Of a DNA stretch of 64,000 nucleotides, positions 37,558 to 50,700 are shown in pieces (the stretch's first letter is position 1; each line of letters starts with the position of its first letter). The translations under genes and the position numbers were made by a program. The notes under the pieces are model-generated. The model had not been told where the DNA came from and did no database searches. It saw nothing but the letters and a program-made list of their open reading frames with translations. This DNA comes from Polytrichum commune (lineage: Eukaryota > Streptophyta > Polytrichopsida > Polytrichales > Polytrichaceae), in assembly GCA_950295325.1 (NCBI GenBank), contig OX485803.1, positions 23,128,001 through 23,192,000 of the forward strand. Direction: 5' to 3'.

Positions 37558-38045
37558 TTGATGAAAGGAGGGCATTTTTGTTTGAAATTTGTGGATGAAA
37601 AAAAAATACCAAAAAATGTAATTAAAAGAAAAGGAAAAAGTAGAAGATGTGAAGGCTTGACATGTATTTTTAACAAATAAATAAAAATTGATGCAAAGTA
37701 ATTGATGGAAGGAGGGCACTTTTGCACGGAAATTGTGGATGAAAATTAAAAAAACATACAAAAAATATTAAAAAGGAAATAAAAATAAAAATATGTGAAG
37801 GCTTGACATGGAGAATTGATTGAAATCAAAAACAAATTTGATGAAAGGAAGGCATTTTCCATGGAATTTATAAATGATTTTTTTTAAATGTAAAAAAAAT
37901 TAAAATGAGAAGAAGATGTGAAGCTTCACATGTAAAATGAAATGAAATATTAAAAAAAATTTGATGAAAGAAAGTCATTCTGCATGGAATTTGTGGATAA
38001 AAAACCATCAAATATATTTTTAAAAAGCAAAAAAGAAGAATATGT
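37558..38045. repeat. Degenerate tandem repeat, four units of about 123-144 bp
   Basis: Units start at 37558, 37702, 37838 and 37961, each with TTGATGAAAGGAGGGCATTTT-type sequence, then a GGAA-TTTGTGGATGAAAA block, an A-rich stretch and GATGTGAAGGCTTGACATG. They diverge progressively towards the right. Confidence 0.75.
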
Positions 38046-40388
38046 GGCTATCAATGCACACCAAAAATAAATATGGATCTCTTTTCCCAACCACAAGTTT
38101 ATAGTTTAGAGTAGTTTGGGCATGTGTTGTCCCGACCCTGTTGAGCATGTGCATTTGAACCAATGTCCCAAGCCCTCCCAGGTTGTACCGCATGTTGCAC
38201 AAGTGCACATGTCTAAGACCATCTGCATACTATTTGCTCTACATGCTTCAAACTCCAATTACTTCATGCATTGGTTATTCATATCTACATTATAAAGATT
38301 TGCACATAGATTTAAGCATCTATGACATCAAAGTATCTTGATGGATTGAAGTGCAAGCGTGAAGATTGAGGTTGATTTTCACACGCCTCCACAATCAAAG
38401 AACATAGTAATCAACTATTCATATAAATTGAGGATGGGAACTCCATTGGCCTCTCATAATGGTCCTATGCACCAAAAAAATTCTCAATTGTTCCTCTTAG
38501 GTAACTCCAATAGCCATTGGAAAACGATTCTTTCAATCATTTATTAACTCTACTGATTTACTAGAGCAAAGCTCTCGGTTTTACTTTGAATTTTGGACAG
38601 TATTTCAAAAATGGATTTTAAATGAATGATGAAACATAATATCTAATGAGATTTGAAGAAGTGACAGACCCTAAATGCACATTATCATTTTCAACACCAT
38701 AATGTATGTGATCTTTTCATGTCAATTTTCTTATTAAAGGTGTGCTAAATACATCTGTAGTTGTTGGGACATTTGGGAGGGCACATTGATAATTAATCTT
38801 GCTAAATATTGGATTTTTGGTTTTGGAATGGGTTGTGAGAGGATCCCCTTGTGGTGTGGTGTGGCAGAGCATGATGTGGCACATACCACATCAGTGTTGG
38901 AGATTGATTGTCATTCCTCCCCATTGGCACATTGCAAGATTGTCATCCCAACTTTGCCAAAAGATGTTGGGCGATACAACCCAATACACGGACTTTGTGC
39001 AATATGAAAGTTAGAATTGGCAAACATGGCACCCCTACTCCCATATATAAGGGATTGAAGAAGGATCACCGCTCCACCAACAATGTGGAGTACGAGTTGT
39101 GATTTTGCCCTGATGACAACAAGTGTTGTGTAAGTGGTAGCAAGAAGAAATATTTGTTGGACTGACATGTAGTACCCAACACATGGTCAATGAAGGTGGG
39201 TACCAATCTCTCAAGGGAAGAGGTATTGGCGCTCAAAAAATCTGGGTTCCAATTGCAGTAGATGGAGGCTATCTCTCATTGGCGTAGGCTTTCTAGAATT
39301 GCGACACTTAAAATTCCTTGGATAGATTTCCATGCGCCACTAAACCTGGATCCCCATCCAAATTCAAGGTTTGGAAAACTAGTGTCCCGCGATCTAGCAA
39401 CACTGACAGCAAATCACAAAAACAAACGGGAGAGCACCGAACCCATGGACAATTACTATGTGGTTGGAGTTACTATCGTTTAAAATCCAAAATTTGGAGT
39501 GTTAATCAACATTGTCTCCAAGGAAGATTTTGCATACCGTGTCATACCGCATTGTACATGCCTTGACTTTACAAAAATGCCATCTCAATCTTTGGGAAAT
39601 TAAAGGAAATGGGTGTATTGTAAGTTTTTTTTATTATGTGTTTAGATGTCTTGCAAGGTGAATTACTATAATGACAAGTTCATTCTTGCTCCAACATACT
39701 CCTACAACAAGGCCATGTGGCTACTTAAATTTGTTGGTGTTCTAAGGAGTGAATGATGCTCCAAGTGATGTGTTCAACCGCATGTTTGAGAATTATAGTG
39801 AGAGACATGTATTGGTGTGGATTGTTATAATAAGAATCAACCATGGACTTATAGTTTTTAAAGTATCTATGATAATAGGCTCCTTTCACTCTCGTTCAAT
39901 CAAAATGCGAGTACTTTAAATTAAAAATTTGCAAAAATGAAAGTACCAATTCTAGAATATGTACCCTAAAACCATGCCCATTTACTAAATGTGGCAAATT
40001 TGCTAATGTATTACCGCTCATGGATCTTATCTTAGCTTCCCACTATGTGTGTGAGTCTGTGTATCACTGAATAGACAAAAACATCCAATATTCAATCCAA
40101 ATTTTCAAGGTGGCTCCATCATAGATGTTAATGCACCGACATTTATGAATCATATAAAATGTATGTTAGTGTTTGATTGTACACCGACATGAATGGAAGC
40201 CCGTTCTTCCTTGCCTTTGTCATGTTCCCACATAGAAATAGCTTACCACTCAACTCAACTATAGGTGTCCAATAAAGAAGGTTGACCACATAAGTCCCAC
40301 ATGCAAGCTTACATAAAGTTCAATCCACGATCGATGGATAAACTACATGGAAATGGGTGTCATGAAGAAGTACTATGGAGGGAAATGT
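38046..40388. other. Spacer with possible decayed retroelement, no gene recognised
   Basis: Near 39751-39830 a frame reads NDAPSDVFNRMFENYSERHV, loosely similar to the NAP-TFxRLM region of Gypsy reverse transcriptases, but it is broken on both sides. Nothing else was recognised. Confidence 0.35.
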
Positions 40389-40533
40389 CATAACATTACT
40401 CGCCTAACGAGTTGTGTTCATGGACTCGATAGTAATGCCAAAATAAAGCTTTCGGATGTTGGAATCCCACTGCTTCATATTGCATATGAAGTTAGGGTAG
40501 CTCAACACAACTCATCCATTGAGTAATGTTATG
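40389..40533. mobile_element. Foldback MITE, 145 bp
   Basis: The ends CATAACATTACTC and GAGTAATGTTATG are perfect inverses, continuing inward with GAGTTGTGTT / AACACAACTC. The ends match those of the 211-bp family at 56092 and 57617. Confidence 0.7.
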
Positions 40534-40929
40534 ATTGCAATGAGGGTTTTGTGGGCCAAATGAAGTGTGAGATGATTGTGAGATGATTGTTGTTTGAAAG
40601 GAAGATCATGGCTACTTTTCAACATCATTGATTCAATGGCACTATAAGAAAATCCTGTTTTTTGTGACGTAAAAAAAAACGGGAGTGCGCGTTCACTTTG
40701 ACATGGAGGTTCTTCTCTTGGACGTCACCTAAAATCCGTCATGTCAGACAGGAGAAAAACGCATCGTGGACATGCGAAAACATGGGGAATTTCAGCACGT
40801 TTTTATGTGACGTCACATAAAACATGGTGTTCCTTAGTGTCCACGTGAAGACACGTGGACGCCACCGGCATGCCACGCAAGCATGTTTTTTGCGGGCAGT
40901 GCCACGTCGGCACGCTTTTTTTTCCGCCC

Positions 40930-41036
40930 CCTCGGTGACGTGGATGGCCTCGTGGACCCTCTTGAGATGACGTGGAATGCGATTAAAAACTGACGTGGCA
41001 TTCGCTGTTGCTGACGTGGACATTGCATTACGTGGC
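40930..41036 (+). promoter_or_regulatory. Subterminal array of TGACGTGG motifs
   Basis: Four TGACGTGG copies (near 40936, 40969, 40991 and 41012) and a TACGTGGC occur within about 100 bp near the left end, and another TGACGTGGC lies near the right end at 52837. Short subterminal repeats bind the TnpA-like protein in En/Spm elements. The same motif matches the plant bZIP unfolded-protein-response element TGACGTGR. Which of these roles applies, if either, is inference. Confidence 0.5.
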
Positions 41037-41786
41037 GATGTGTGCTGTTACCGACGTCCTCTGCGACACGAAAATGTCACATGAGACATTTTCCTCGACG
41101 TATGCATGTATTTTTTGGGTGTTTTCGGGGTGACTTTTAGTTTTCTTGGACATCATTTTTGACAGTGGGATGTTATGTGTGACATCAAATGGGGCATTAC
41201 AAATTATGGGGATGTCCTCTGGCCAAAACCACAGCTTGTTTGGGAGTGATGATGCCGTTTTCAAGTTTAGCCCGCCTTGACGTGGCTGATTGCCTCAAAT
41301 TCTCAAACACATTACTGACATCAAGTTGTTTGGCTATTAGCAGGACCAAATGTCAGATGCACGTCACTTATGCCATCTACGAGAACAAACACCGACGTCA
41401 ACTGTTCCACCAGACAGTCGGAACAGACACAAAGAACGCGTGGAACAAATGTACACCAATGCTTTCCAATTCCGTAAATGCAACGTTTTCATTGATACAA
41501 CATATTGCAACCAAGAGGCTGCATTTACACATCAATCGCTGGTTGCCCAAAAACTTAAACATTGTCCATGATCGAGGCATCCATGTCTATAGTCGCGAGT
41601 CTACACCTCCACGACTAAGTGGATAATTCATGAGCACTCGAATGGAGAGCCGCGTCGTTATTGAGAACGTCCACTCATTTCTTCTTTTGTGTCTGTGCCT
41701 TCGTACTAGTTCCCACCTGCCCCATTCCACCACCATTCATAAAACCGCATGAATTACATTAGTGGTCATCCGAACATGAAATGGAC

Positions 41787-44700
41787 TCACACGAACGACG
41801 TGACTATATTCGAGTGCTCCACACTCCTCCTGCAATCATGCAAGCAATGTAGGCATGCAAACACTAGTTCCCTCACCTTCGCAAGATTTTGGGGAGGTTT
41901 AGGCAAACCAACCGCTTTTGGTGCACCGAGTTTGGCCATTGAGGATTTCGCTTGTGCGCTTCTACCCGCACGGCGGGGTCGGCCACCTGACTCCTCCGGT
42001 ACGGGCACCTCATCCTGTAATAGCATTCCGCATTAGTACTCGGAGGTTTCAAATTATGGTCGTTCTGTTCTGCGATAATTCAAACTGTCAAGGCAAACGT
42101 CCAGCCTAATGTACATGTTGATATCCTCAATGACACCACGAAGAACATGCCAGACAAATACATGAAGGTATAATTTTTTAAATGACGATGAGAGGGTTTC
42201 CAGTATGTCTAATATGGGTGGGTGTTACTTGATGTTACCTGATCCAGAGATGCAATCTCTTCAGGCACGTCCGCATTGCCGGATATCTCAGGGTGTCCTT
42301 CCTCGACGTCCTCCATAGCTTGCACTGGCACTTCCTCGTTGGTGGGTTCTACAGGGTCATCAATTACAGGTGTCTGTGTCATTTTTTTCGGCACTTCGAG
42401 AATGTCCTCAATTATAGACGCGATAATGGTTTCAGAGCTGGGAGGCACTGCTTCTACGTCTGTGACTGCATCAGTCGCAGCATCCTCGGAGACGTCGCTC
42501 GGGACAGGAATCGTGGACGCCACACGCATGTCCGCACCGCCCACCGCGCTGATAACTGGGGTGGGAGCTTGTTTCTGTGCCACCATCACCAGATCCTCCG
42601 TCGTTGACGTCAATGCCGAAATATCGAGCATCTTCGCAGACGATGAAGGTTCCGTCATGCTATCAATGTTAGTCGGATGTTTCTGACTCTGATTCTGAAG
42701 AATCATTCGCATCATGTCCTCCATGCGCTTGTTTGAGGCTGCCACATTCTCTCCAAGGCGTGTGACGCTGCCCTCCAAATCCGTCACTCGAGTGCGCATC
42801 GACTCCATTTCCGAGCCATGATCGGGACGCGCTCGGCGTTTTTCCTCATGTATGCGTTGGTACTCTTTGGCAACCTCGGCGTCAACCTCCACATCGTACG
42901 GTGCCCTGTTCTTCAACATCGCCTGCATGGCACATTAAAGTCATTACGGATGAAAGGGGACGTCGACAACAATGCGTTCCAACAGGTGCAGGTCCCGTGA
43001 CGCCTTTGGAAGTGTCATGATTAACATCGAACATCAACTCAAACAACTAGAGTTACATTGCCGGCTCATCGGACGTCTAAGTAAACGTGTTGGATGACAT
43101 CTGTTGTCGACATTGACATTGTAGGGGATAAGGGCCATCACATATTTATAAAGAGAATTGCAACATTGTCAGCCATGTCAACATAGACATAGTGACACTC
43201 TTACCAGACGGGAGACGACCTCCCTTTCAATAGCTTTCAGTTGAGCTGTGGTCGATATTTTCCCTTTTGAAATTGAGCGCATGTGCTGAGACTTCAAATG
43301 CGCAGCCTCGGTGGCGCGCATACCTACAAGTGTTTTCCAATGCTCTGCATCCACATCGGCTGGTTTACCCGCATTGTTGTCTATGAGCTGGTTTAACCTC
43401 CACCGGGTGTTGATGAGTACCTTTGTTATAATAGGCCCATCCACTTCTCGCACACTTTGTCACAATGCCCGCACATCTCCCAGTCTGCATGCCGGACACA
43501 CACGTCAATGCCATCACATTCACTTCACAAGCGACCAACACTGGGTGCCCACACTACACCCACGTTAGAAAGGGTACAAACCAGTATGTCACCACAAGAA
43601 GGAAAATTGATATCATCAACGTCCCTATGGACGTCGATAGCGATTGTCGAGCGTTTCAGTACACATGTCCATAAAAACGTACGGACGTCCTGTTCGGCAT
43701 CCACTCATAGATTGTCAGCATGACACTCTGTGCTAAATACATGTCCACCATGACGTCAACGAGAATGTCATGCCTGCCTACATAGACATACACCATGTTG
43801 CTCATGTCCAGAATGATGTTTGGTTGCACTTAAAATGTCAGATTTCACATCGCAAATTAACGCGACACATGCATGCCAAAAAATTGATGTGCAAACCTTA
43901 CCTGTGTATAGGCGTTTGAATAATCGCTTCCTCTCGTGCCGTGGCTGGCCTTCCCATCCCATCATGGGATCCAGGTCCTTTGCATACTTCTTGATGTCGG
44001 CGCACAGGACAGCCTTCATGGCGCCACAAGGCTGCCCTTGCGCATCCAGCTCCACACGTTTCTTCAAGGCAGTGCTCCCCCCTCCCTTACGTGTTAGTAG
44101 TGGATGTGAAGTTTCAATCCCATCACTGTTCTCCTGATCGCCGTCTGATTCCGTGCCCGAGTTGGTTGCGTATCCTCGGCTACAACAACCACATTCCACA
44201 ATCAAGGAATCTCCAGGTGCACACATATGCGACTACCCACTGAGCTTGAGCAACCACATTGCAACCAGTTACTGCCCCTATGAATCATACACGCAGTCAA
44301 GAGCATGGACGAGCAACTTCAGAGTTCAGGAAAATTACCAATCACGATGTTCAAGCTGGTTGAGTGTGAGAAATGGCCATCTGAGGGTTCAGAATACAAA
44401 AAAACTACCCGTCACACGTGAATTGGTTGAGTGAAAGAAATAACAACCTGGATGTTGAGAGCCCAGGAAGATTACCCATCACGCGAAACTGAAATAGTGC
44501 GAGAAATAACCAATTGAAGGTTTAGAGTGCAGGAATATTACCCGACATTGTAGGGGATAATGGCCGTCACAGAGTGCAGGAATATTACGAGTCACGATGC
44601 ACTGGTTACGTGTGAGAAAGATGTAATGGAAGGTTTAGAGTTCAGGAAGATGAACCATTACAGTTGAGCTAGATGAGTTTGAGAAATAGCCAATTGAGGG

Positions 44701-47010
44701 TTGAGAATTCAGGAAGAGTACCCATCATAGATGACCTGGTTGTCCAAGAGGGTATATCCATTCGATAGGTTTAGGGTCCAGGAAGATTACCCATAGACAT
44801 GAACTGGTTGAGTTTAAGAGATAACCAATTCACTACTGAGAGGTCGAAAGCGGCCAATTACATTGACCCGTGTGAAGGATCAACCCTAATGTCGGCTCCA
44901 TCAACTAATTGGGGGTTGTGCGCCATAGGAGCTAAGCCATAAGAGCATCCCCACTAGACCGGGCACTGCCCCGGGCATAATTGCACCGGTGGCACCCTGG
45001 GCATAGTGTGGGTTTACCCGACATATTGTTGGAGCCCACTAGCTCGGGTACATGCCCCTCTTCGAGGCCGGCCCCCGCCCGGTATTACCCCCTTGCCCAA
45101 TTCCATTAGCCTTGCCCGATGCCTTGCCCGGATACCGATTCCGTGCCCGATGTGTTGCCCGATTCCCTACCCGATCCCTTTCGGTTCTCCGCCCGGAAAT
45201 ATACTAAAATCCCTCGTTAACTAATTCACTAATTAACTAATTCACTAATCATACTAGATTTTCATCAATCACGAAATAAAACATTACACTAATATCACTA
45301 TATGAGTTACTTTGAGACTTTCTATTGTCACCCATTAATATATGGACCACAACAACATGGTCTAATGTTTGAGTCGTCCTACCTAAACCATCTTGAAATG
45401 GGTTCTAAAAGACTGCAGATTTGTTTTCTTGGTTTTCCAGCTGCAATTTCAAGACTTTGGGGGCATGTTATATACCGCTGGAAAGATATTTTCAATACCT
45501 TTCCAACGGTATATAACATGCCCCAAAATTCTTAAAATTTCAGCTGTAAAACCCACAAAACAAATCTGCAGTCTTTTAGTGACTGCAGATCAGGGTGGTC
45601 AAAAGCTCATGGTCCCATAACCGTCGTCAAAACCCCAAGTTGCAGGTATAAAGGAAAAAATTCATGGAGCTCCAGGGAGCTGGAGCGTGGCGTGGTTTGT
45701 GTCTGTGTCTAGCATAGTGCGTTGCTACATTGATCCAAAATTGTGCATTCTTCTGCCCTATCCCTCTCCTGGCATCCGACTGGTGGACGTTAGAACTTGG
45801 CGTCCTGGGTGCTCTAAGGACTTGCTAGAGACAACTACAGGTGACGTCTACTAATTGCGCAGACTGCAATACCAATTATGCCCACGCCCCGACTCTGATT
45901 CCAGCAGAGATCAAAATGTCACTTTTCAAATTGGACGTCCACTTGGACAACCAGATGTCTAACCGACATCCACTGTGACACATGGGCCTAGACGCGGCTC
46001 AATTGAACTGGTCGAACAGGGCGCGGACATCGCGACGATGAAGACTGGTTGTGCTCTACGCTAGCATCAACACCAGGAAGAGGTCAGGAAAGGAGGAGAA
46101 AGACCCACTTACCTCTAGGATTGCTCCGGCACGTCCTCAGCCGCATCCTCCTCCTCCGATGATACCTCGATTATGCGGCGGCGTCTTGCCGGGGGTGAGC
46201 CACGCCTCCCAGCCACATGCCGCGGGTCCTCTCTGGCCTTGGATCGCCGCTCTCCAGCTGCGCGCCTGTGTTCTACCAATGTTGCTGGAGACATCTCCTT
46301 GCGCTTCCCAGTGCGATCCCGTGTCCGCAGTATCTTGGACACCCAAAAGCAACACAGCGCGTCGGAAAAGCAACACAAGGGCGTGGGAAGGCAGCGCAGC
46401 GCCGTAGGGAAAGCAACACATCGGCGTTGCAGCAGACACCACAATGGAGACTAGCGGACGTAGGTAAGAGGATCTATGCACCTCGGCATCGGAGAAGACC
46501 TATGGCCGACTGTGACCCTATGCCCAACCCACTGGAGGCCGTACAGGCACCTAAAACCGGGGGTTGCCGCGTGTCCGCATGCGGGCTTCCCAGTGCCATT
46601 GTCGGAGTTCGGCTTCCAGTGGCCGAGAGCGGCGAAAAATTTCGCCGCACAACAAAATTTGAACTTGACCGTGACCTAAATTGTGATGCATGCATATGAG
46701 ATGGAAGATTTACCTGTTTTGGAACTGGGTTGATAGCGATGCTCGATGACTCAGTGGGTGTTGTGAAATTTTCACTCCCAAAGAAGTTGAGCAAGCGTGA
46801 GCGGCGGCGACAGTGTGCACGTTGGGTTCTTTGAATTGTGTTGGGTTTCTAGGATGGCATCATTGCATTCTTCTCTTCGCATTCAAACACCAAAGTGGAC
46901 AACACTGCAGCGGCCTCGGAGTCATCTGCATCCACCCTTTGCGGATGTTGTGATGTGTCTATAAAACGGACAACCCTACCAGGCTTTCGTGCTGAACGCG
47001 ACACCGCCAT
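41787..47010 (-). pseudogene. CACTA second gene, TnpA/Transposase_24-like, with two in-frame TAG stops
   Basis: The exons fit with consistent phase: 47010-46714, 46333-46113, 44179-43902, 43446-43205, 42922-42239 and from 42014 to about 41787. The start is MAVSRSARKPGRVVRFID. Exon 3 has the layout of plant En/Spm second proteins (LKKRVELDAQGQPCGAMKAV, then HERKRLFKRLYT). Exon 4 has VLINTRWRLNQLIDNN and WKTLVGMRATEAAHLKS. Exon 5 has a coiled-coil stretch (MRTRVTDLEGSVTRLGENV) followed by an acidic tail. Such proteins bind subterminal repeats and assist TNP2. In-frame TAG codons lie at 46851-46849 and 46117-46115. The second is just before a strong GTAAGT donor, and the next exon is in phase with it, so both are true premature stops. 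The 46112-44180 intron holds a hairpin element. The last exon's end is uncertain. Confidence 0.7.
45405..45579. mobile_element. Hairpin (foldback) element inside a CACTA intron
   Basis: Arms of about 85 bp are imperfect reverse complements. They start CTAAAAGACTGCAGATTTG and end with its inverse, and meet at GGAAAGATATTTTCAATACC. It lies between exons of the minus-strand CACTA gene. It is non-coding and may be a captured MITE. Confidence 0.75.
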
Positions 47011-47728
47011 GCTGCTAAGGGATGTTCAAGCAATGAGCGTACAAAGGTGAAGCCGCAACACTTAGGGTTTAGAGAATGTTGGCGAGCCTTCTCAGGGTCC
47101 TCTGGGGCATCCACTGCCTGGAATACCCTCTGGGACACGTGGGAAAAGGTCAGTTACATTGTTTTTTTACTGGCGTCGTAGATACTAGTGTTTTCTTGGA
47201 CGTCATGTAAGACACCCAATGCGACATGTGCTTAATTCGAACATTGTGCGCTCCCCATTGTGTGCGGGAATGAAAGATCCAGGTCATCGACGTGACCATT
47301 GTGGTTTCGATGTTCTGCAGCAGTCAAATCCCTAACGTGGGTGTGTATGGAACACACTGCCGTGTAGTGTGTGACCTTCATTTTGGTGTCCAGGAAGATG
47401 TCACAATTGACGCCGACAGATCAACAGCAATGTCCCCATGGACATTCTCAGTGACATCCACCCTGGAAGAGACACTCCGCATAGTGTCAACGAATGGTGT
47501 CCAGGAAGATGTCACAATTGACGCCGACAGATCAACAGCAATGTCCCCATGGACATTCTCAGTGACATCCACCCTGGAAGAGACATTCCGCATAGTGTCA
47601 ACGAATGGTGTCCTCTGTTTATATCAATGCTCATGCGCAACACGACCACGCGGAGACCTTGCGGAAGCGCTGCAGGGTGTGTAACATCGGCCCAGTGAGG
47701 TAACATCTTCCAATTCGGGACACGCAAC
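47011..47728. promoter_or_regulatory. Shared divergent promoter region of the two CACTA genes
   Basis: The 718 bp separate the ATGs of the minus-strand gene (47010) and the plus-strand transposase (47729), so both must be driven from here. Most of it is non-coding. It contains a 111-bp tandem duplication. No TATA box was assigned. Confidence 0.5.
47385..47606 (+). repeat. Nearly perfect 111-bp tandem duplication
   Basis: Copies 47385-47495 and 47496-47606 start GGTGTCCAGGAAGATGTCAC and differ at one noted base (ACTCCGC versus ATTCCGC). A third start, GGTGTCC, follows. Because 111 is divisible by three, frames run through it on both strands, but these are artefacts of the duplication. Confidence 0.9.
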
Positions 47729-50700
47729 ATGGGTTCGGTTGTGCGTCGTGGTGCAACCATTCGTTTGACGGACGATGGACGCACACTTCGTCACGTGCCA
47801 ATAGGGGATTTGATACTTCACACGGAGCTCCGCGTGGCGACAGAGAACAATGTGCACACATTTAGATGTCTTTGCAAAGACTGCAAGGGTGGACGCAGAA
47901 AAACCATACAAGTTATACGGCAACACCACGCGGCAGTTGGCCGTGATCCATTTCTAACCAAGTCTTTACTAGGCGGTGACCCCGTCGATGGATACCGACC
48001 GTCTGGAATGTGGGTGGAGGACGTCTGTTGTGACAACGACGTTGTAGAAGACATCCCTTCGAACACATTACTTGAACCCGTGGACGCCGACAACGGGGCA
48101 CTTCCCCCACCCCTCCTGGATGAATTCCATAAAGTTGAACGTCAGGTGCTGGAGGCACTGGGCAGAGGGGATGCACTCCACGAAGAGGCCGTAGCTGAAG
48201 GACGTTTGCATATGGAGAACGAGGAAAACGGCGACATCGAAGATGAATTGGATGGTTTGTATACGGAAGCCACGACTCCAGTATACCCGGGTTCAAAAAT
48301 GAGTGTTGTGTCCGCCACGATTATCATAATGAACATGTGCTCGGTGTTCCGTGTGAGCAATACATTTACCGATGAGTTGTTCCGATTTTTGTGTGGAGAC
48401 TTGTTACCAATGCCCAACAAGTTGCCCAAAACTCATTATGCGGCTCGGAAGAGCATCCGTCGACTTGGATTGACCTACAACAATATCCATGCATGCCCCA
48501 ATGGTTGTATTCTATATGACGAAGAATATGCAAATCATGATTTATGTCCCAAGTGCACGGCGCGACGATGGCTGGATGGCAGCAACAACATTCCCGCAAG
48601 AGTAATCCGTCACTTTCCCCTAATTCCTAGGTTGAAACGGATGTGGCGCTCGTCTGAGATAGCGCGTCTATTGACAGGTCACACCAAACACGTCAGCAGT
48701 GATGACATCATGCGTTCTGTGGTTGACAGCCCTGCATGGAAGCACATCAACAATGACGTCGCATTTGGCAACTTTGGGCGTGACGATAGGAACATGAGAC
48801 TGGCTTTCGCTTTGGACGGAGTGAATCCTTTTAAACTAAACAACACCAACTGGTCGACGTGGCCGGTATTGATTTTGATTTACAATTTCGAGCCATGGTT
48901 GGTGACCAAAAAGTTTTTTATCTCGTTGTGTATATTGATTTCCGGGAAGAAGTCGCCGTCCTCTTCAAACATTGATGTGTTTATACGACCGCTTTTGAAG
49001 GAACTACAAGAGCTTTGGCATGGTGTTGAGGCTTTAGATTTCTCCCAACCACAAGGGAGTCGCACTTTCACTTTGCGTGCCATACTTATGTGGACCATTT
49101 CCGATTTTCCCGCTTTCGGCCTCATTTCTGGTCTTACTTGTAAGGGCTACAAGGGGTACCCTTGTTGTGGACTAAACACCGATGCGAGGATGGCAAAAAC
49201 CGGAGACATGCTTCCAAATCGGAGCATTAGGGGCACCAAAATTGTTTACGGCGGCATTCGTCGTTATTTACCCCGTCACCACCCGTATCGCCGGAATATG
49301 AGATTCAATGGGGAGGAAGAGGAACGTCCTAGGCCAAAACCGATGTCGGGGGATGATATCATTCGATACGCAGCTTGGCGCGATTCATACCTACAGATGG
49401 GCGGGAGAGAGAACGGACCCAACGATCCTGTGCATGTCACAGGCGTCAAAAGACTTAGTGCGTTGTTCGAGCTGGAATACTGGCAGGTGATTCCCGTATA
49501 ACAATTAATGTTTGCACATCCTGTCCACAGATGTTGAAGTGGACATCGCGACGTCCGTCTCAGTCACGTAATTTGTAATGATGTCCACCAAGACATCTGA
49601 CCTGACGCTTCAGGCCATGATGATTACCAGCTTTGCTCATACGGATAGACGAGGCATGCATGTGTTCATGAAAGTGCTGGCAATGTGTCTGAAATTGCCC
49701 ATGTGTCTTGTGCAGCACCTGCTAGAGCGTCACATCCTCGATGTTATGCATTGTGAGAAGAATTTGTGCGAGAACTTGTTGAAGACATTGTTTGGAATGA
49801 ATGATAGTCCTGGAAGCAAGGTCGACGCGTAGGACCTGGGAATACGCGAAGAGATATGGTTGCAACCCCCACGGCGGCCACAGGATGGGTACTATATGCC
49901 GCACGCTCCCTATGTTTTTAGGCCACATGAACGCGCGGAGTTTGTTGGAATCGTCTCCAATATTCGCACCCCCACAAATTACGTAGGTAGCATTCACAAG
50001 CGCCTAGCGGATGGGAAATTGCAATACATGAAAACGCACGACTACCATGTTCTCATGCAACAGGCAAGTCAAGAAGGACACCCTCGGGGATGTCAATGTT
50101 GTAATACAATGTATCAATGTGTCATAGGAGTATAGGCACACACCGCATGATGTCTACTGAGACCTCATTCCAAACATGGTTGACGCGTCAACATCCTGGG
50201 GGACGTTATCCTCAAACTGTTCTCGCACTCCATGTTCTTCATGACGCTCCTAGATGTTCTGTCTGATGTCCAGGGGGGCGCGACACAATCGTTCTCTGAC
50301 TTTCTAAATACATGTCTTCCAGATTCTTCCAGTGGCTATACGCAACCTATTGGATGAAAGCGTGCGCGTAGCTATTATCAAACTGAGTAGAGTGTTTCAG
50401 AGACTATGCGCCAAGGAGGTGAAGAGAGGCGACAAGGAGGGCACAATGTTGGATGTGGTGATGGCGACGTGCGTCATGGAGAAGGAATTCCCTCCCACAT
50501 TTATGAATGTCATGACGCATCTTCCCGTCCATTTGGTGGAGCAGTTGTATACGTGCGGTCCAGTGCATTGTCGATGGATGTATCCCATAGAACGGTACAT
50601 GAAAACGTTGAAAGATTACGTTCGAACATTTGCACATCCGGAGGGTAGTATAGCGGAAGGTTATCAAATGGACGACACGCTTGGTTTTTGCACGGAGTAC

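Noticed and set aside
37558-38045. Regularly spaced repeat considered as a CRISPR-like array
   Set aside because: Units are 123-144 bp, degenerate, without constant short repeats and unique spacers, and this is a plant nuclear genome.
39751-39830. Possible Gypsy reverse-transcriptase fragment (NDAPSDVFNRMF)
   Set aside because: The similarity is about 20 residues with stops on both sides and no catalytic YxDD; too weak to call.
42276-42686. 136-codon plus-strand frame inside the CACTA element
   Set aside because: It is the antisense shadow of exon 42922-42239 of the minus-strand gene, which has in-phase splice sites and coiled-coil content.
47292-47684. 130-codon plus-strand frame with a perfect internal repeat, upstream of the transposase
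   Set aside because: The repeat is the 111-bp tandem duplication, whose length is a multiple of three and keeps frames open on both strands. No domain, and it overlaps the shared promoter.
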